Part shown: in pieces, positions 23,984 through 27,821 of the stretch | Layout of the letters: the number at the start of each line of letters is the position of its first letter | How positions within the stretch are numbered: position 1 is the first letter of the stretch | Assembly: GCA_910578585.1 (NCBI GenBank) | Contig: CAJTRG010000020.1 | Location: 1 to 27,821 of the forward strand | DNA length: 27,821 nucleotides | Direction: 5' to 3' | Source: an uncultured Mailhella sp. | Lineage (GTDB): Bacteria; Desulfobacterota; Desulfovibrionia; Desulfovibrionales; Desulfovibrionaceae | Position numbers and translations under genes: made by a program | The notes under the pieces: generated by a model | The model's input: only the letters and a program-made list of their open reading frames with translations | What the model was told of the DNA's origin: nothing | The model's database searches: none

Positions 23984-24467
23984 GTTTTTCTCCTTTTATG
24001 GACTAAGCCGTTTTTGGTTATTTTATTGAAATTTAAGAAATCTTAAGTATAAAATTTCACAATAGGGAAGATTAAACTATCGCATTTGCGACATTTTCAA
24101 AAAAAATTAAAAAAAGTTGAAAAATTTTTTAGGCGAGTGAAAAGTCTCGAGTGTCATCTGAGAATTTTAGCTTTGGATTTGTATTAATTAACATATTGAA
24201 AAATAAAAATATTTTTACGCAATAGACTTTGTTGCTTATGAATAGCTTGTAAATAAAAATATCTATTTTCTGCAAGTTAAAAATTTCATTTATTGATAAA
24301 ATTGATGTAGATGAATGTTTGAAATTGTGTTTTTATTACAAAAATAATTTGTAATGAGTTTACTTTTTATTTTTTTATTTGTTGGACATAACTATTGCTC
24401 TTATTTATATTATGAGAAAGTGAAAAAAATAATTAGCATTTTCACTTAAATGTATAAGGAGTCTGAT
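23984..24467. promoter_or_regulatory. Divergent regulatory region with several dyads
   Basis: This 484-bp AT-rich gap separates the two divergent arms of the metabolic locus and holds no ORF that I support. On the ferredoxin side, TGAAATTT (24027-24034) and AAATTTCA (24052-24059) form a dyad around a minus-strand TATACT box (24046-24051), and TCGCA-TT-TGCGA (24080-24091) is a second dyad of LysR-site size. On the amidohydrolase side, TTGGAC (24382-24387) and TATATT (24406-24411), 18 bp apart, are a possible promoter, and AAGTGAAAA (24418-24426) with TTTTCACTT (24439-24447) is a perfect 9-bp dyad just before the ribosome binding site. The LysR protein encoded downstream is the obvious candidate to bind here. 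Confidence 0.5.
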
Positions 24468-25298
24468 ATGAGTATAGATTTTAGGGTTCGTCCCCCTGTT
24501 CCAAGCTATAAAAGTGCAGAATTTTATACGAATATTGCAGATGTAAGTCAACGAGCCGCGCGCTTTGGAGCAGAAATTTCTCCTTGTGCGAAGACTTTTT
24601 CCATGGATGATTTAATCAAAGAAATGGATGAATGCGGTGTTGAACAGGCTGTTATTCCTATTCGTAAGGGCTGCGGCGGCAATAATGAAGATTTGCTTTA
24701 TTTGCATGAAAACTGGCCCAATCGTTTTATAGGTCTTGCTGGCATTGCGCCTTTAATGGGCTTGGATAAAGCTTTTGCAGAAATTGAGCAATATGTAAAA
24801 CATGGGCCTTGTGCCGGGATTGCCTTGGAGCCGGCTTTTGACCCTGAACCATGGTTTGTTGATGATGAACGGGTTTTTCCTTTGTATGAAAAGTGTCAGG
24901 CAGAGGACATCCCTGTTGTCTTCACCTTTGGGGGAATTTTTACACCGGGTCTTAAGCACTATTTGCCTCTTGCCATGGATTCGGTTGCAGCAACGTTTCC
25001 AAAACTGAACATTGCACTTTCCCACGGCGGCTGGCCCTTTGTTACAGAAGTTTGCCAATTGGCGTTTAATCGCGGCAATATTTATCTTGCGCCTGATATG
25101 TATATGCTGAATGCTCCGGGCAGCAGTGATTATATTGCAGCTGCGAACGGCATTTTGTACGACAGAATGATTTTTGCTTCAGCTGCCCCCATTATTTCTG
25201 TCAGGGATGCAGAACGGCATTATCGCACTTGCGGCGTGAAGGAAAAATTCCTTCCTTATCTTATGGAACAAAATGCACGGCGTTTTTTGCATTTATAA
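24468..25298 (+). CDS. Amidohydrolase-2-family protein with altered metal site
   Basis: I use ATG 24468, preceded by AAGGAG, rather than ATG 24450 (276 aa, MSIDFRVRPPVPSYKS). The fold is that of amidohydrolase family 2 (PF04909-like): DDLIKEMDECGVEQAVIPI, then RFIGLAGIAPL, IALEPAF, IPVVFTFGG and ALSHGGWPFV. The family's N-terminal D-x-H-x-H metal motif is here DFRVR, and the late GSD-x-P Asp is ASAAP, so two metal-ligand sites are replaced, while the SHGG histidine is kept. The protein may be a metal-independent lyase or hydrolase, or a binding protein. It heads the plus-strand arm together with a LysR regulator and a carrier, which suggests work on the same organic acid as the flavoprotein operon. 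Confidence 0.7.
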   Translation: MSIDFRVRPPVPSYKSAEFYTNIADVSQRAARFGAEISPCAKTFSMDDLIKEMDECGVEQAVIPIRKGCGGNNEDLLYLHENWPNRFIGLAGIAPLMGLDKAFAEIEQYVKHGPCAGIALEPAFDPEPWFVDDERVFPLYEKCQAEDIPVVFTFGGIFTPGLKHYLPLAMDSVAATFPKLNIALSHGGWPFVTEVCQLAFNRGNIYLAPDMYMLNAPGSSDYIAAANGILYDRMIFASAAPIISVRDAERHYRTCGVKEKFLPYLMEQNARRFLHL

Positions 25299-25336
25299 GC
25301 GGGAATTTTAGTTTCTTGCATGGATAAGGAGGTTTT

Positions 25337-26287
25337 ATGAGACTGGAGCAGCTTGCTGTTTTAATAGAAGTAGTGAAATATAAATCATTAAATTTAGCTT
25401 GTGTTCCTTTGCATATGACACAGCAAACACTGAGTGCCTGCATAAAGAGTATGGAACGCGAGCTTGGTGTTGATATCCTTAAACGCTCCAATAAAGGAAT
25501 AAGCTTGACTCTTGCCGGGAAAAAAGTTCTTGCTTATGCACTAATGGTTGTACCTGAATATCAAAAACTGCTTGGAAATATTGCACCTCAAGAAAATCAG
25601 GAAAAAGCTTTTCACGGCGAATTGCGTATTTATATTAATTCACTTTTTTATCTCGCCTCCTTATCTGAAATTATTATAGATTTTTGTTATCGTTATCCTG
25701 AAATGAAAGTGACAACCTTAGGGGCTTCACCTGCTGTTATCCGCGAGCGTTTATTGGAACCTAAGGAAAAAGATGTGTATAAAGTTGGGCTGGTCAATGT
25801 TCCCTATGGGGAAGACGGCATGCTTGATACCAATTTTATTGCCTTTGACAATTTAAATTTTCTTCCGGTGGAAAAGGGGTCTTATTATGCCTGTGTCAGT
25901 GAAAAATCTCAATTTGCAAAACGCCGTGAGATTTCTTTGCGGACACTTTTACGTGAACCTCTTGTGATTGGAGCAGCAGAAGAATTAAATGTTACGCCGC
26001 TGCATTCCATGCTTAAACGATACGGAAAACCGAATATTGTTATGGCAACAACCTCCCTGGCTCTTTGGCACAGTACCATTGTTGCAGACAGAGGAATTGG
26101 CTTTTTGCATGAAATATTTTTAGACGGCCGCGAACCTTTCCGCACCTATTTGGAACATATTGTGCCTATTCGCATCAAGGATAAACTCTTTGCGGTAACA
26201 GGATGCTTAATGATGGGTGAACCTAAAGGAATTATTGAAAAATTTGTAAATTTTTTACCAACCGGTAAAAATATAAAGAAAAACTAA
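25337..26287 (+). CDS. LysR-family transcriptional regulator
   Basis: The 316-aa protein has a LysR winged-helix N-terminus: MRLEQLAVLIEVVKYKSLNLACVPLHMTQQTLSACIKSMERELG (HTH core about residues 17-37, HMTQQTLSACIKSMER) and the linker GISLTLAGKKVL. The effector-binding domain follows, with strands GELRIYINSLFYL and VGLVNVPYGEDG. The ribosome binding site is TAAGGAGG. It lies 38 bp after the amidohydrolase-like gene and 13 bp before the second transporter, so the three are co-transcribed. Inside rather than divergent from its operon is unusual for LysR. The likely operators are the dyads at 24.0-24.45 kb, controlling both arms. Confidence 0.85.
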   Translation: MRLEQLAVLIEVVKYKSLNLACVPLHMTQQTLSACIKSMERELGVDILKRSNKGISLTLAGKKVLAYALMVVPEYQKLLGNIAPQENQEKAFHGELRIYINSLFYLASLSEIIIDFCYRYPEMKVTTLGASPAVIRERLLEPKEKDVYKVGLVNVPYGEDGMLDTNFIAFDNLNFLPVEKGSYYACVSEKSQFAKRREISLRTLLREPLVIGAAEELNVTPLHSMLKRYGKPNIVMATTSLALWHSTIVADRGIGFLHEIFLDGREPFRTYLEHIVPIRIKDKLFAVTGCLMMGEPKGIIEKFVNFLPTGKNIKKN

Positions 26288-26300
26288 AAGGAGAATACGT

Positions 26301-27794
26301 ATGGAAAACACAGCAACAAAATCACGTGATTTGTATTGGCTGCATACGCTGATTTACTTTCTGCTCACATTTTGCTTTGGAGAAATTTCCTATTCAGGAC
26401 TGCCTCCTATCGGAATGTCCATTGTGGGCATTTTTATAGGTTTGCTTTACGGCTGGACATTTATAGGTTTTATTTGGCCAAGTATGCTGAGTATTTTTGC
26501 CTTGGGACTTTGCGGCTTTTTTCCAACTCCGCAGGCTGCTTTTGCCAATGCTTTTAGTCAGCAATTAGTTGTATTTATGCTGTTAGTCCTTGTTTTCACT
26601 TCTTATTGTGAGCAAAGCGGATTAAATAAAAAATTGTCCAGCTGGTTTTTGAGCAGAAAAATGCTTGTTGGGCATCCTTGGCGTTTTACCTTTATGGTTT
26701 TGCTTGGTTCTTTTGTTGTAAGTTTTTTGGTTGACGGAAATGCTGTTGTATTTTTAGTTTGGAACTTGATGTACAGTATTTTTGATGAAGTTGGATATGA
26801 AAAAGGTGAACGCTATCCTGCCTTTGTGCTTGCCGGTATTGCCATTGCAGCTATTTTATCCTTTGGCTGCAAGCCTTGGGGCAACGTTTGTATTTTAGCT
26901 ATTGGCGCTTTGGAAAGTTCAACGGGCGGTGCCTATACAGTGGATTATTTAACCTTCATGGCTGTCACCATTCCTATTTGTATTATGTTTGTTGTGGCAT
27001 ACTTTGTGGTGATGAAATATATTTTCAGACCCGATGTCAGCAAGCTGATGAACCTTTCTGATGAATATTTGGCAAAAATCCGCAGTGAATTGAAGCTGAA
27101 TGCGCATGAAAAGATTGCTGCCAGTGCTTTGGTTATTTTCATGCTGCTGATGATTGTGCCAACACTCTCCGGCAGTAAGAGCATTGTTGGTATTCTTTCC
27201 AGTTTCAACTTCCTTTCTGCCATTGCTGTTGTTTTGATTGCCTTGACCTTGATGCGTCTGGAAGGCAGACCTTTGCTTGATTTTGACAAGTGCGCCCGTG
27301 AAGGCATCCATTGGCATGTTTTCTGGATTACCGCAGCTGCTTTGCCTATATCTGCTGCTGTAAGCAGTGATACTGCCGGTATTACCCAATGGCTCGGCAA
27401 TGTGATGAACTCCTATTTCCAAGATGCAAATATTATTGTTTTCTTAGTCTTGTTCTCTATTGTGATCAATTTGGCAACCCAGCTTACACACAACGTAAGT
27501 CTTGTGCTGATTGCAGTGCCTATTGCTGTGCAGGTAAGTGTATCTTTGGGATTAAACCCTGTAGCTTTGACTGTGCTTGTTGTTATTGCTGCCGCTTGTG
27601 CCTATGCAACGCCTGCTGCCTCCACAGTTGCGGCCATTTTGTTCTCAAACGTTGACTGGATTGGCGTCAAGAATTCCTTTAAGGCCGGTATCAGCGCTGT
27701 GCTGGCGGGATTTGTTGTCCTTTTCGCCTTTGGTTTCCCAGTGATAGGACTTGTATACGGTTTTCCTCTAGATAGTGTCGTCAATAGATTTTAG
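26301..27794 (+). CDS. SLC13/ArsB-NhaD-type anion transporter, 3' end replaced by IS end
   Basis: The 497-aa protein has about 12 membrane segments (for example IGMSIVGIFIGLLYGW, FMVLLGSFVVSFLVDG, IVFLVLFSIVINLATQLTHN). ATPAASTVAAILFSNVDW matches the second helical hairpin of the ion transporter superfamily. It shares the role of, but only distant likeness with, the minus-strand carrier at 20542. The ribosome binding site AAGGAGAAT is strong. The natural C-terminus is lost: the last residues DSVVNRF and the stop lie inside the 53-bp terminal repeat, the reading frame having been cut by an insertion at 27769-27771 just after the final membrane segment. The protein may still work. Confidence 0.7.
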   Translation: MENTATKSRDLYWLHTLIYFLLTFCFGEISYSGLPPIGMSIVGIFIGLLYGWTFIGFIWPSMLSIFALGLCGFFPTPQAAFANAFSQQLVVFMLLVLVFTSYCEQSGLNKKLSSWFLSRKMLVGHPWRFTFMVLLGSFVVSFLVDGNAVVFLVWNLMYSIFDEVGYEKGERYPAFVLAGIAIAAILSFGCKPWGNVCILAIGALESSTGGAYTVDYLTFMAVTIPICIMFVVAYFVVMKYIFRPDVSKLMNLSDEYLAKIRSELKLNAHEKIAASALVIFMLLMIVPTLSGSKSIVGILSSFNFLSAIAVVLIALTLMRLEGRPLLDFDKCAREGIHWHVFWITAAALPISAAVSSDTAGITQWLGNVMNSYFQDANIIVFLVLFSIVINLATQLTHNVSLVLIAVPIAVQVSVSLGLNPVALTVLVVIAAACAYATPAASTVAAILFSNVDWIGVKNSFKAGISAVLAGFVVLFAFGFPVIGLVYGFPLDSVVNRF

Positions 27795-27821
27795 CCCAAA
27801 TGGCGATACACCTTATATGTA
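27769..27821. repeat. Terminal inverted repeat, right copy (probable IS end)
   Basis: Exact reverse complement of 3-55. It begins inside the coding sequence of the transporter and supplies its stop codon. The bases CTA precede GATAGTGTCG here and TA is found at the equivalent place on the left, as would suit an element that targets or duplicates TA. The contig ends inside the element. Confidence 0.75.

Noticed and set aside
1..27821. CRISPR array, rRNA operon, complete tRNA, integrase or transposase
   Set aside because: No spaced direct repeats, no rRNA-like stretch, no full cloverleaf and no recombinase motif were found; only a tRNA 3' end and IS-type termini are seen.

Overview
The window looks like one whole assembly contig from a mesophilic, low-to-moderate GC anaerobe. 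An AprA/AprB-like flavoprotein and ferredoxin pair, Crp/Fnr and LysR regulators, two SLC13-type anion carriers, a tRNA-Ser relic with encoded CCA and a phage/ICE-type CobT-like VWA gene would fit a gut-type Desulfobacterota (Desulfovibrionaceae-like) bacterium. This assignment is an inference from gene content only and is of modest confidence.

Both ends carry the same 53-bp sequence in inverted orientation (3-55 and 27769-27821). On each side it cuts into a gene: an orphan C-terminal fragment on the left and the 3' end of a transporter on the right. The simplest reading is that both contig ends stop at copies of one insertion sequence.

56-2340 is a decayed mobile-element edge: the orphan fragment, a 5'-truncated and frameshifted CobT-like VWA gene, three very short ORFs (two hydrophobic), and several strong hairpins. 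2455-15242 is one tightly packed plus-strand defence operon: a degenerate-PLD/SNF2 helicase, DUF4391, an embedded ABC-three-component (ABC-3C) cassette (HNH effector, small middle component, DUF2326 ATPase), a type III DNA methyltransferase (Mod), an unrecognised Cys/His-rich protein, and the type III restriction subunit (Res), closed by a terminator. Base composition jumps between modules and inside mod, so the operon looks assembled by recombination.

15297-17165 is an opposite-strand pair: a frameshifted SAM-methyltransferase-like gene followed by a DUF1848 protein ending in a beta-clamp-type motif. At 17396-17414 lies what reads as the exact 3' end of a tRNA-Ser (T-stem strand, acceptor strand, G73, CCA) without the rest of the tRNA, followed 44 bp later by a strong terminator. 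This is the expected scar (attR) of an element integrated into a tRNA-Ser gene, and it would place the defence island inside that element.

To its right are a DUF3791-DUF3990-DUF3791 toxin-antitoxin-like cassette (17588-18508), a COG0731-type radical SAM protein and a Crp/Fnr regulator with a dyad over its promoter. Then comes a metabolic locus of two divergent arms (20542-27794): minus-strand ferredoxin, FAD-dependent AprA/fumarate-reductase-like flavoprotein and SLC13 transporter; plus-strand amidohydrolase-fold protein with its usual metal ligands replaced, LysR regulator and a second SLC13-like transporter. Together they suggest uptake and ferredoxin-linked redox conversion of an unidentified organic anion. 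The shared 24.0-24.45 kb promoter region holds several dyads.
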